Assembly: GCA_029255685.2 (NCBI GenBank)
Contig: CM055313.2
Span: 44,968,079-45,032,078, forward strand
Length of the DNA: 64,000 bases
From: Silene conica
Lineage: Eukaryota > Streptophyta > Magnoliopsida > Caryophyllales > Caryophyllaceae
Reading direction: 5' to 3'
The notes below the pieces were generated by a model that worked only from the letters and a program-made list of their open reading frames with translations, had not been told where the DNA came from and did not search any database. The position numbers and the translations under genes are program-made. How positions within the stretch are numbered: the stretch's first letter is position 1; each line of letters opens with the position of its first letter. This document shows positions 36,721 to 48,626 of the stretch, piece after piece.

Positions 36721-37050
36721 TGATGCCCGTCGTTGAGGGTACCAAAGATAAATTTATAATTCCTAACCTTAACAATAGATAGTGAAAGTCAGGGTCGAAC
36801 CACAAAGAGGTGGGGAATATTTATTGTCTTAATGTTAATGTTTAAAGGTAACAAATTTGGGGGTTTGAATGATTGATTACTATATCTAAGGCAAAGATTA
36901 AAATAAACAAATAATAAAAGATGAGAATAAAATATAATAAAAGGGATGCTAGGATGTTCGGGTAATAAATAGCTAAGGTAAAATAAATCCTAAGGTCAAC
37001 ATGTATTGCAGTCGCGTAAGGGGGTGTAACATATCTTTTTAGGTCTATGC

Positions 37051-38342
37051 TGTTGGGAAATGTGTCCTCAACAATAAGTGCGATCACGTAATTAAATCTC
37101 ATAACAAGAATGCTCAAGGGATGATACGATTTATTAGTCAACTGACCAACATTAATCAGTAATGATTGGCTAGCTAGAGTTTGACATTACTGTCGTATGA
37201 CGGTGATGGTCAGTTGATCCCTTTAGGTCACACCTTTAGGACAATTCCCTTAATTGACAAAGTGATCAAATGTATAGTGATACGATTTGATCATATTCCT
37301 TAAACTCGTATATCGAGAAATTAGAGGTTAAATCTTAATGTAAGATTTTTGTTTAAAATTGAAACGTATCAATTGTTAAACATTAAACGATATTTTAAGA
37401 TATCGTAATTAGAATGAATTGGGTTGAAATTAATACAAAGGTTGTAAATCGTATTGACGATAAAATATTATTTTACAATGGTAATTTCGAATTACTTGTT
37501 AATTGAATAAATATGATTTATTTAATTATGTATAATATTTATGGGATAAATATTTACATGTTTCAAATGTACTAAAGTATTTTATTTCTAAATGACATAT
37601 AAGATGTCACACTTTATACAATTATACATTTGACAAATTGTAAAATGAAGTCCATATTATGGACTACTTGGCACGGCTATAAGAAGAAGGTGGCATGGGT
37701 GTTTAGTGTATTAAACAATCCATAATCATGTGTTAGACATATGCATTGAGATTACTAACCTAGTAACCACCCTAGTGTCTTGAGAACACAACATGTTCCC
37801 TCTTTGACACTCCCTAAGCCGGCTACCCACTCCCCCATAAGCATGCTTATGTAAATATCATTATGTTATTGAGAGCATGCTTGATACATATATAAGATAT
37901 GTATCATATTCATTCTTGTTGTTGCTCTTCTCTCCTCTCACCCTAGCCGAAATACTACACAAGAAGAGAGAAAATTTTAACCTCTAAAATACTTATTATA
38001 AGATAATAAAATTATACTAAGAGTAGTATTCATATATTATTCTAATAAGAGTGATTAGAATAAGTTTAAGGAAAAACCGATTCCTAGTCTAGCATACAAA
38101 GTTTCGGTTCAATAGGGCTTGTCTTGGTGCATCCGGAGGAGGTATTCTATATTGGGTACTCGGAGGATCATCCTTGCAATATATTTGGACCGAGTGTAAG
38201 AACACGGTTTACTCCTTATTTCCGCTTTTGTAGCATGCATAAGATCATATAAACGAGTTTATATATTTATTAATTAAAAGTTAATTAAAGGGTTTTGTTA
38301 GTATGACTAAATTAGTTTATGAGCAACTAGTTAAACCTAACA
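37051..38342 (+). repeat. 5' LTR of the gag-only Copia
   Basis: 1292 bp, identical to 44102-45393 except for one position noticed. Immediately followed by the tRNA-Met primer site. Confidence 0.95.
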
Positions 38343-40797
38343 ATTGGTATCAGAGCAAAATGGTTGTTTGCATGCTTTCCGTTTCGTTTTTACGGAGTTA
38401 TTATGATAACAAAAATAAAACTTGAATTTTCGTATGATATAAGATATGGACGAAATATTTTTAGCATGATACCTACTGTTTTCTAATATGATTTAGAATA
38501 TTTGGAATATATTTTGCATGAATATTGATCATTGGTATTTTTAATTTCGGTTTTTAATACGTTTTAATGGTTAAAAATGATTAATTTTGGGAAAAATAGT
38601 TAAAATAAACTTCTGGCCGAGATTTTTCAGTATGATATCACATGTATTTTCTATAATATGAATATGAATTTTCGTAAATTATAGACCTTTAAATCGTGTG
38701 ATATGAATTTTAATGGTTAAAATGCAATAAGATGAATAAAAATGGGTTAAAATAGTTATATTATGAATTTGACTATAAAAATTTATGAGGATGTCACATG
38801 CAATATTTAAAATTTATGTTGAATTTTCCAGAAATTCATCTCATATATTGCAATATTATAGATTTTTAATGTAAAAATCGGGTAATTAGTGACATAATTT
38901 CGACTTTAATAGTTTAAGTTGGAATTTGGCCATAAAAATTTAACACGATGTCATATATATTATTTCCAGCATGTATAAAATTTTCGAGATTTTTATCTTA
39001 TTTTATGCTTGAGAAATAATTTTAAATGTTAAAATCGTACGATATATGACGTAAATCGTTAAAATTTGCAAATGTTGTTAAAAAATGGCCGAAAATATAA
39101 CCCATTTTAGTCATATGTGATATGTTCATCATGAAAATATTCTTGGGTGCCTAAAGTTTCAGATTTGATTTGCATTGATTTAATTTTGTTTTGTTAAAAG
39201 TAGCATTTAAAATTAATTAAAAGGAGGCATGCTTTAAAATTTCGGCTATGGGGCAATGTGCCATTTAATTTTCTGTCCATATTGTGTTCTTAAAAGGGTT
39301 TTGGAAGGTATAAAATTATTATTAGTATTTAATTTGCATTTATGAAGTTAATTATTGAATTTTCCGACTTAAATTGCTCGTTTTACGTGTTATTTTCGAA
39401 ATAATAATAAAACCGTATAAAATACTAATATTTTAACTTTCTGAAAATTTTAAGAACATTCTGGATTTTTCAAAATTTGAATTTTGAATTTTCGAAATTT
39501 TAATGTCTCTTTTGAATTTTATATTATTTTTCCCGAAAAACCGAGTAATACCGATCAATATTAAAATATATTAAGTTAATTCATGTTCAAAGTTTGAGTA
39601 AGACTAAATTTTGAATCCTATGTGAGTTAGGATGATTAACTTAAGGATGAAAACCGTTTCATTTAATGCATAGTGTTGTTAAACGTTAAAACACGCAATT
39701 CCATAAAAACCGAGGTTTACGATAACTATTTAAATAAGTGTTTTAAATAGGACGATTTGGCTTAGGATTTGCATGTTAGTTCATATTTATTTAAGCATTG
39801 CATATTTATATTATGAATGTCATGATTTATTTTTACGTAATTTTGGGAATTATGTAATTTACTTAGTATGGCCTAGTTTTTAATCGGCATTTCCCGTAAT
39901 GTAAGGGGTTACCGATTCGGTTGTAATTTTGTGATCTCGTATCACCCAATTGTAATTTATTTCTATTTTATAATGTATAAAGTAGACTAGAAAAGTTGTA
40001 ATTTTTGTAAAATCCGGAGTTCCTTGAAGACGGTGCCATTCGGAAAGGAGTTCCGATCAAGACGGTGTTTACCTCGAAGTGTGTGCCGCGTGAAGTTCAA
40101 GGGACCAAAGGAGTTGGTTTCCGAATTTGTACTTTGTTATTTCTTTTCTAGGAAAGGCCATACTAGGGTTTATTTATGCTTTTATTTTTGCTTTTTATAT
40201 GTTTGCATGCATAGCCAAATCGTCATACATCGTATCATGCATGTTTCGACCTAGTCGACCTAGTCTTTTATTTTATCGATAATTCACCGACTTAGTTCAC
40301 TTAAACGGAGATAGATAATAAATTGACTAGATCTCTTACATATAAACATTGAGACTTAGCCTTACCAAAAAGTACGGACCCATGAATCCCTTCTTCACAA
40401 AAACGTAGGCTCGGCTACACCGGGGTACTAAAATTGTCACGTTGGGTAAGTGGGGTAATAAGATTACACCTTGAAATTTGGTTGATCTCAACGAAAGTAT
40501 TCGTAACCGTAGTTGCAATAAGTTCGGGCTAAAGATGATTTTAAGAAAATTGTCGACCGAGAGTTCTAAGAGTAGAACCGATTAAAGAGTTAATCCACCA
40601 AATTATACCGATACGGGTTGAATCGGCTACACGGTGCCCGGATTAGTATGGGTTTGGGTCTCGGGATTGTTTACTTAATTGGGTAAGAGATCATTAAGTA
40701 AATATATATAACTAAACTTAAAGTTTTTAGTTTAAAATTATGAATTTAAAAATGATGTTGTTTTTCCTTTTATTGTAGTTTAAATTTTCAACATCAA
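38343..40797 (+). mobile_element. Leader of the gag-only Copia
   Basis: 2455 bp from primer site to gag start, very AT-rich. The stretch from 38440 to 39130 looks like a degenerate tandem repeat of about 130-180 bp, with recurring ATGTCACATG- and GAATTTTC-like blocks. No open frame of note. No paired GGTCG-RY-CGACC motif was found here. Confidence 0.65.
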
Positions 40798-41706
40798 ATG
40801 GCAACCAACGCTCCACCTCTCACTAACGTATCATGGCTTCGATCCTTTATGGATCGTTGCAAACTCGATAAGCATGGTTCCAATTTTAAGGATTGGGATG
40901 CGCAATTACTTTTGGCCGCTCAAGGTGACGATAAGAGTCGTTACCTATCCGAAGCCGCTCCTCCCGCTCCGACCGCTCGTTCATCGGTCCAAACTCGTGA
41001 GGCCTATGAAGCCTACATGAAAGAGTCCTCCGCTCTTAAAAATGTGCTCATCTTCTCCATGGAGCCGGATCTCCAAAGGAGTATGATCAAGTTGACCACA
41101 TCATATGAGATATACACCAAGCTTGCGACCATGTTTTCGCAAACTCCTAGGGTGATTCAATATGAGGCGGCTTCCGCCTTCTTTGACATAACTTTCAAGG
41201 AAGGGCAAAAGATAAGCCCTCATGTGCTCAAACTAGTTGAGCTCGCGGAGACTCTAAAAGCTCAAAATGTTGATGTTCCCGACTCTCTTATCATTGATCG
41301 AGTTCTTCACTCGCTCAATAAGGTTAAGGCGTATGCTCAATTCCGGGTGAATTTCAATATGCGAAACCAAGAGACCTCGTTAGACGAGTTGCATAAGATG
41401 CTAGTCCAAGCCGAAAGGGACATGGGACTTCATGAAAGTTCCACCAAAGATGTTTTGAACATCGAAAAGAAAGGGAAAACGAGCTTCAAGAGGAATGCCT
41501 CGAAAGGCAAGGGCAAGAAAACGTTCAAGCCCAAAGCGACCAAAGAAAAGACCTTTTCGAAAGGCGCTTCCACCTCGTCTTCTAAAGAGCAAGACAAGTG
41601 CCATTATTGCACGAGGATCGGTCATTGGAAGCGAAATTGCCCCAAGTACTTAAGTGATCTCAAAAATGGGAAAGCTACCGCCGTAGGTAATAATTCTCGC
41701 GTATAA
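40798..41706 (+). CDS. Gag protein of the gag-only Copia element
   Basis: 302 codons, looks whole. The N-terminal gag core aligns with Copia1 Gag in order: WLRSFMD (13-19), GSNFKDW (27-33), ALKNVLIFSMEPDLQR (79-94), FSQTPRVIQYE (113-123), ISPHVLKL (139-146), IIDRVLHSL (165-173) and ELHKMLVQAERD (197-208). A lysine-rich linker (224-265) precedes a CCHC zinc knuckle at C268, C271, H276, C281. Such proteins form the virus-like particle and bind element RNA. The start is the first ATG of the frame, at the end of the leader. A possible splice donor (GT at 41687) just before the stop and a possible acceptor (AG at 41777-41778) bracket a 92-base stretch. Copia relatives are known to splice gag transcripts, but use here is unproven. 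Confidence 0.9.
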   Translation: MATNAPPLTNVSWLRSFMDRCKLDKHGSNFKDWDAQLLLAAQGDDKSRYLSEAAPPAPTARSSVQTREAYEAYMKESSALKNVLIFSMEPDLQRSMIKLTTSYEIYTKLATMFSQTPRVIQYEAASAFFDITFKEGQKISPHVLKLVELAETLKAQNVDVPDSLIIDRVLHSLNKVKAYAQFRVNFNMRNQETSLDELHKMLVQAERDMGLHESSTKDVLNIEKKGKTSFKRNASKGKGKKTFKPKATKEKTFSKGASTSSSKEQDKCHYCTRIGHWKRNCPKYLSDLKNGKATAVGNNSRV

Positions 41707-44101
41707 TTCATGTCGTTTATCAACTTATGTATAGTGATACAAATGTGTTGATATTTACCCTTTTTAATTGTTTTAAAGGGCCACCCCCGAATAATGATAA
41801 GGGCAAGGAGAAGGAAGCTTGAGATTCCTTACTTGGATGGCTCCGGTAGCATCCAATTGATCGAAGACTTGAAGAGCTAGGCTCTATTTTTCATATCGTC
41901 TTCTTTCATATTTTGCATTTATTTATGGAACAATTTAATTTTCTTGTAATACAAGGATTAAAATCCTAAAACAATGGTTGTATTTTGGATATTAGTGACT
42001 TGGTTTCCAATCCGAGTCACTACTTTTGTTCTTAATCAATGTTTTGATTTCTTAAATAAATAGCAAGCCTTGTTTAAACATGAATGATAGAAATTTAATA
42101 TTGATACGATCAATTATAAAAGAATCAAAGAGTTGATTAAAACGGAGAACTACACCCATGAGATAGATTCAATCAAAATGAGACTATATCAGTTCATTAT
42201 AAGATTTTCATTTTAAGTGAAAATGAGAATGTATTCATTACACCTATCAAACTTCAAACATTCAAATACATTGGATTGATCGAAATAACTATCCTTAAAC
42301 AAGTAAAGGTTATTGTTAGAAGGATAGAGTGGGAGAAAATGTTTCGCTTACAAACCAATGATATAAATAAAGGAAGGATCTTAGAGAAGATTCTCACTTG
42401 GGAGTCTTAAGAAGAACCCTGAGTGATTTGAAGAAACTACGGGAGAACACTCGAAGAAAGGTTCTTTGTGTTCATTGTTTCATAGAGAGGAAACAAAGAG
42501 CCCTAAGTGATTTGAAGAAACTACGGGAGGACACTCGGAGAAAAGTTCTTTGTGTTCATTACTTCATAGAGAGGAAACTTGAAACCCCGTATGGTTTCTA
42601 TGTAGTTATAAAGAAATTATCATGTTATTTTCGTCTCGAGGAAACGAAGACATGATAAGAAGGTAATGAATGATTGAATGGAAACAGATCACTATAGGGA
42701 TAGTGATAGTGATAATGATTCGAGTAATAGTTTAACATGCGAGAAATGAAAAATGAAAGATTCATTTATGATATCGAGAGATATTGTTTTCGGTGGGAGC
42801 AATATTCATTAAAGAATTGAAACCTACCATTTAGAGAGAATGGGTGATTCTTTAAGGAGTAAAGAATAAGAGGTTTTCAATTCTAGATGATCAAATAATT
42901 TATATCATAAGATGATGGAGCTTAATGGGAAGGTTTATTATATGGATAATAAAAGGTCGCCCACTTGAAGTTAGAATGGTTGGATACATTATTCATAACG
43001 ATGAATGAAACCATTAACAAATAGTCAAGATGAGTGAAAATTATTAAAATGATGAAATCATATATAAACTACAATATAGATTTCAGTACATAAATGACTA
43101 TAGAGAGTGATTTTAATCCCTCCAGTATATCGATACGTCACAAGTTATGAGATAACAGTGGGAGCTTTCCTCCGGAAAGGAAACTCATAATCTAGAAAGA
43201 GTTCTAGATATGTACTCAAATAGAATCATATTATACGGGATAATATGAGAATAAAGGAGACCAAAAGTTGTAAGTTTTGCTATTATGAATAAAGGTTATT
43301 CGCAAAACACTAATACAAACAGATGATTGTGCATCAAAATGCAATATAATAGTGTTGACTATTGTTGCATAACAACATCATTTGAGTTATGATTAACTCA
43401 AGATAAAAGATACTTTGTCAGAATCCAAATGGGTTGTATGAGACAATATTGAACCCCATAAGTGAACTGGATTGACTTAGTATGGCCCCTAGCCGCTTAC
43501 ATGAGGTGACGTCTCAAAGCGACTAGAGTGTGAGGCGATTGATGGCAAGTTCAAGTGCCATAGAGTCATATGTGATGACTAGTCGATCACACAGGCAGAC
43601 TGTAAGAGACACTCTGTCGGACAATGTGACCGCTTATAGAGTTCTGGAAATTTTATAGCCGGGTCGTGGCGAGAGCTGCTATAGTATTCTTGTGAGTCAA
43701 TTCTTTGACTAAAGACTACTCTCCCAAGATGGTACAGTTTAGGCATAACTTTGATCCATTCTCTACGACTTTTCGTAACTGGAGTCAAATGGGATTGTTT
43801 TGGGTTGTGACTAACTGTGACTAGTTGAAGGAAGTAGTGCGATAGAAATTGTCCACCCCTTGTCAGGGTTGTTCAAATCTCAGGGCCACTCGAGGAGAAG
43901 TTAACTGGAAATGCGTGGCCACGCTCGGAAGGTATCTATGGTAGATAATTCCGGTCAGACAGTTATTCTCCAGATCGAGGAAACCATTCATGATATGATC
44001 AAATGCAAGAACGACCAGAGAGAGACATCTTGCATTGAGTGGGAGATTGTAATAGGACAAGAGAATTGGTGACGCACACTTGTCGAGGACAAGTGGGAGA
44101 T
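41707..44101 (+). mobile_element. 3' noncoding region of the gag-only Copia
   Basis: About 2.4 kb where pol would be expected, without pol motifs. It holds an 84-bp direct duplicate at about 42414-42581 (each copy with GTGATTTGAAGAAACTACGG), a block at 43868-44055 homologous to the 3' noncoding part of Copia1, an inner polypurine-like tract (44036-44050, TGAGTGGGAGATTGT) and the terminal one at 44091-44101. Confidence 0.75.
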
Positions 44102-45393
44102 TGTTGGGAAATGTGTCCTCAACAATAAGTGCGATCACGTAATTAAATCTCATAACAAGAATGCTCAAGGGATGATACGATTTATTAGTCAACTGACCAA
44201 CATTAATCAGTAATGATTGGCTAGCTAGAGTTTGACATTACTGTCGTATGACGGTGATGGTCAGTTGATCCCTTTAGGTCACACCTTTAGGACAATTCCC
44301 TTAATTGACAAAGTGATCAAATGTATAGTGATACGATTTGATCATATTCCTTAAACTCGTATATCGAGAAATTAGAGGTTAAATCTTAATGTAAGATTTT
44401 TGTTTAAAATTGAAACGTATCAATTGTTAAACATTAAACGATATTTTAAGATATCGTAATTAGAATGAATTGGGTTGAAATTAATACAAAGGTTGTAAAT
44501 CGTATTGACGATAAAATATTATTTTACAATGGTAATTTCGAATTACTTGTTAATTGAATAAATATGATTTATTTAATTATGTATAATATTTATGGGATAA
44601 ATATTTACATGTTTCAAATGTACTAAAGTATTTTATTTCTAAATGACATATAAGATGTCACACTTTATACAATTATACATTTGACAAATTGTAAAATGAA
44701 GTCCATATTATGGACTACTTGGCACGGCTATAAGAAGAAGGTGGCATGGGTGTTTAGTGTATTAAACACTCCATAATCATGTGTTAGACATATGCATTGA
44801 GATTACTAACCTAGTAACCACCCTAGTGTCTTGAGAACACAACATGTTCCCTCTTTGACACTCCCTAAGCCGGCTACCCACTCCCCCATAAGCATGCTTA
44901 TGTAAATATCATTATGTTATTGAGAGCATGCTTGATACATATATAAGATATGTATCATATTCATTCTTGTTGTTGCTCTTCTCTCCTCTCACCCTAGCCG
45001 AAATACTACACAAGAAGAGAGAAAATTTTAACCTCTAAAATACTTATTATAAGATAATAAAATTATACTAAGAGTAGTATTCATATATTATTCTAATAAG
45101 AGTGATTAGAATAAGTTTAAGGAAAAACCGATTCCTAGTCTAGCATACAAAGTTTCGGTTCAATAGGGCTTGTCTTGGTGCATCCGGAGGAGGTATTCTA
45201 TATTGGGTACTCGGAGGATCATCCTTGCAATATATTTGGACCGAGTGTAAGAACACGGTTTACTCCTTATTTCCGCTTTTGTAGCATGCATAAGATCATA
45301 TAAACGAGTTTATATATTTATTAATTAAAAGTTAATTAAAGGGTTTTGTTAGTATGACTAAATTAGTTTATGAGCAACTAGTTAAACCTAACA
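44102..45393 (+). repeat. 3' LTR of the gag-only Copia
   Basis: 1292 bp; ends CTAACA before the duplication TATGC and the resumption of A's LTR. Confidence 0.95.
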
Positions 45394-46649
45394 TATGCTA
45401 CCTAATAGCTCCTTTCGGCCTATGCTATTAGTTCCTAGGTCTCACAATTATTGGGTGTCAACAATAAGGGTGATTCCTAAATCCCAGGTTACATACCTTT
45501 CAGCCTTGAGTAACCTATCCATCTTAAGGTGTAAACCAATGCCCTTCCCGTATCTTTCAATCTTGGGTAGGTCATTACTAACATCCTACAAGTCTCCTAT
45601 TGGTCTCATTGCAGGATATTATAATTTATAAGAAAAGACGAAATAAGAAAACAGACGCGAGTGGTCGACCGACCGGCTACTCCAGTCGGCCGACCACGGC
45701 CTCGGTCGACCGACCGACTATTCCAGTCGGCCGACCGTGGTCCTGCTACAGGTCGGGTTTTCGGATTTTATTTACCTATGCATATTATTCCCTACATCCT
45801 AACACATGAAAATTAGTTACTCATAACTGTTAAGACGAATATAAAATTGGGAATAAACATAGAGATCATAGTCAATAAACTAAGCATGCAAGATTCAAAT
45901 AAAGCTTGGGATTCTAACTTAACAATTGTAATAAAAGCAATAAGAAAAATAATGAAACTGGATCAAAGAAGAATTACCACAATTGGATTTAAGGCAGAAC
46001 GGAATTAACTTTATTGAATACTTGGGAACTATTGAAAGATTACAAAACTAAAGCTTGAATAAAACTGAATATGATAAAGACTTGATACTAAAAGATTTGA
46101 TAGATGAAAGATCTGATGATGAAGGATATATGATCGAAGATATATAACCCTAATCACAAGTTTGGCTTATATAGAAAGAAACTAAGAGTTTCCTAAAGAC
46201 TCTAATTCTACTTTATTTCCGAAGAAATCGCATGGGCTTTAATCTGGTCGGCCGACCCGTATAACTGGTCGGTCGACCACTTCTTGCTGGGCTTCTCTTA
46301 TTTCCGGCCCTTTCATGAAAATTGGATTTTATGAAAATCGGGCCTGGTCGGCCGACCCGTTTGGGTGGTCGGTCGACCGCTTCTGTACGGAAGTCTTCGG
46401 ATTTCTTCTGTTTTGACTCTTGGTACTTGATTTTGACTCCAGTTGACTTTCCATTTATTCCTTAATTTAAGCTAAAGACTTGAGGATACGAATTTGGTGC
46501 TAAATCGTCTCTTTTCCGCATAAATCTGCAAAAGTGCATAAAAATACGAAAGTACACAATTTGTGGGAAATAAAGGCTAAAACATAGTAAATGAGCGACC
46601 AAATACGTGTAAAAATAGATGTAAAACATCATAAAATAGACACGTATCA

Positions 46650-48626
46650 AATTCCCCAAACCAAACCCTTGCTTGCCCTCAAGCAAGAAATAGACTCGAT
46701 CTTAACTAATGGAACGATTTCAATCTCAGAGCGAAATTTACATGTAAGCCTAAACCAATGCTAAGTACAAAATGAGAAAGCATTTAAATCATGCAAACGA
46801 GTTATGGTGTTGTCAGACTTGCAAAAATAAAGACTATAGAGACTTTATACCATGGACTCTCGCGGTACGCTCGAGACACTCATAAAGCAAAGGGTGAGTA
46901 TATGTAAAAGATAGGAAGAAGTATATTTGTCATGACACTCACCTAACTGCGACCCATGAAAACATGCCTGCAATCTAACATGAACAAGAATTCTACAACT
47001 TTGTACAACAACCTTATTAAGTGACCCAGATACATGCAATTGAGGTAATGAAAGATATGTGAGGTAAAAGGTAAAAGTGGTTAAGATGTTTTTGGATTTG
47101 TGGGGTTAGTAGCCAAGCTAGTAAAACCGATTCCCAGCAACATATTTCACAACTTTTTTTTGATATTAAGAAAGTGCTCTTTTGTAGCACAACTCTCACA
47201 TTTGAATATAAGAAAGGACTCCCAAATATTTTTTTGAATGAAGTACGGGAGTGATAACATATAAAAGAAAGGGATTTTTGGAACGAATTTTTTTTCTGAT
47301 GATGTCAGTTGGTCGGCCGACCTGTATATGTGGTCGGTCGACTGACTTTCGTATTTTTCGGATTTTTTTTTTTCGTTTTTCTTTTCTTTCTTTCTTTGAA
47401 TTTTCTGTTCTTTTTCTTTTCTTGCTTTCTTTCTTTCTTTTCTCTTTTTGCTCATGATAGCATACAAACCAAGATGCCTCAAAAAAATCAAACCAAAGAC
47501 CACAAATACTAGCTTGGAAAGGTAGGCTAAGTATGTGATGTAGTTTTGGGGGAATAAAAAGGCAATTCTGGCTATGTGAAGCTTATGGGTAAATAAGAGA
47601 AAATGGATCCCAAATGCACGTATCAAGACTCACAAAACGAGATAATAAAACAAGTATATAGCAATTCAAGTTCATGTTTATGCATATTGATGTAACATGT
47701 TCCAAGGGGAGTACTACTCACATCCTAGACGACTGGTTTAAGAATGAAACCAGGAAACAAGCTCTAAAACTTAGAATGTATAAGTAGGTTACCAAGGTAT
47801 AAGTCAAGTCTCAAGATATGCAAGTTGACAAAAACTCGTAGATATGCAAAAGACTCTCATACTAAAACAAGTTGACAAGGCAATGTAAAGGCAAAACATG
47901 TAAGAAAGCAAAATCATCCTTGAAATACTATCGTTCCGACTCGACCTATATGCTAAAATAAACGTGCATTTTTTTGAATTTTAAAATTTTTTAATTTTTT
48001 TGGATTTTTGAAAATAAAGAAAAGGACGATGCAAGACAGAAATGCAATAAACGTGTGACAAAATGCAATGCATGTAACACGAAACCATTCCCCAAACCAA
48101 CCCGCACAATGTCCCCATTGTGCATTAGCCTAAGTAAAGGTTTCAGAAAAATAAAAGAAAGATGCAAAGAGAATAAAAACTAAGGAAAAACTGGAAAGAA
48201 CTCACTGGATTATGAAGCGCATGAGAAAAACCTCCCCAAACCAGCGTAAGCTGGGAGGTTTTGGTGGCTAGCAGTGCCACTCAAGTATCCAATTTGATTT
48301 CACGAGTTCCAAGGAAGAGAAACGAAAGACTGCAGCGGACAGTAGGTCGACCGACCGGTGTTTCTGGTCGATCGACCTCCTGTGAACGGCGGAAAAATCT
48401 GCGATACAGCGCCTCTGGTCGACCGACTGATGATTCTGGTCGGTCGACCATCTGTGTCCTGGAGGTCTTCATTTCTTCGTAAATCCTGAAAAAGCAAGAA
48501 AATCTGTGCGCCCAACAATGCGCGAGATGCCAAAACGATTCTAAAAGTCTTAACTACTAGCAAACCGAACTAAAAAGTTTCACACAACATAAAATAAATT
48601 GTCTTAAAACTGCAATTTAAAAACAA
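46650..48626 (-). mobile_element. 3' noncoding part of element A
   Basis: Starts at the LTR with the polypurine tract (CCCCAAACCAAACCC on the plus strand, within 46650-46668). Collinear with 6296-8155 of B: shared CTCTCGCGGTACGCTCGAGA block (46857), T-rich stretch, motif pair at 47311-47343, internal polypurine-like tract plus GCACAATG/CATTGTGC hairpin (48086-48123), a CCAGC-GTAA-GCTGG hairpin (about 48240-48255), and a double motif module (48345-48449). No coding sequence. Confidence 0.78.
48345..48449. other. Double paired-motif module in A 3' noncoding part
   Basis: Motifs start at 48345, 48366, 48417 and 48438 (offsets 0, 21, 72, 93). Centres of the four copies differ (AC, AT, AC, GT), and one copy has a final T. 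The spacer resembles that of Copia1. Confidence 0.85.

Larger units (their letters stand above)
37051..45393 (+). mobile_element. Gag-only Ty1-copia element (TR-GAG type), looks whole and very young
   Basis: 8343 bp, TGTTGGG...CCTAACA ends, flanked by TATGC (37046-37050, 45394-45398). The LTRs are 1292 bp each with one difference seen, so insertion was very recent (tens of thousands of years at usual rates). Primer site TGGTATCAGAGC (38345-38356), leader of about 2.4 kb, one open gag frame (40798-41706), about 2.4 kb without coding sequence, polypurine tract AAGTGGGAGAT (44091-44101). There is no protease, integrase, reverse transcriptase or RNase H. This matches the terminal-repeat-with-GAG class of non-autonomous elements. 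Its Gag and its 3' noncoding block are related to those of Copia1. Confidence 0.93.
36721..46649 (-). repeat. 3' LTR of element A, split by the nested gag-only Copia
   Basis: Pieces 36721-37050 and 45399-46649 together make 1581 bp, matching 51620-53200. Motif pairs start at 45663, 45704, 46246 and 46346, all with 21-bp spacing. Confidence 0.93.

Noticed and set aside
36457-36723. Open frames over the minisatellite (PEVNLTHIP-type repeats) on both strands
   Set aside because: They follow from a repeat lacking stops and shift frame between units. No start context or homology supports a gene.
42398-42655. Plus-strand frame with two SDLKKLRE-type repeats as a possible small gene
   Set aside because: The repeat is an 84-bp DNA duplication in the noncoding part of the gag-only Copia. 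No homology and no sign of a conserved start.
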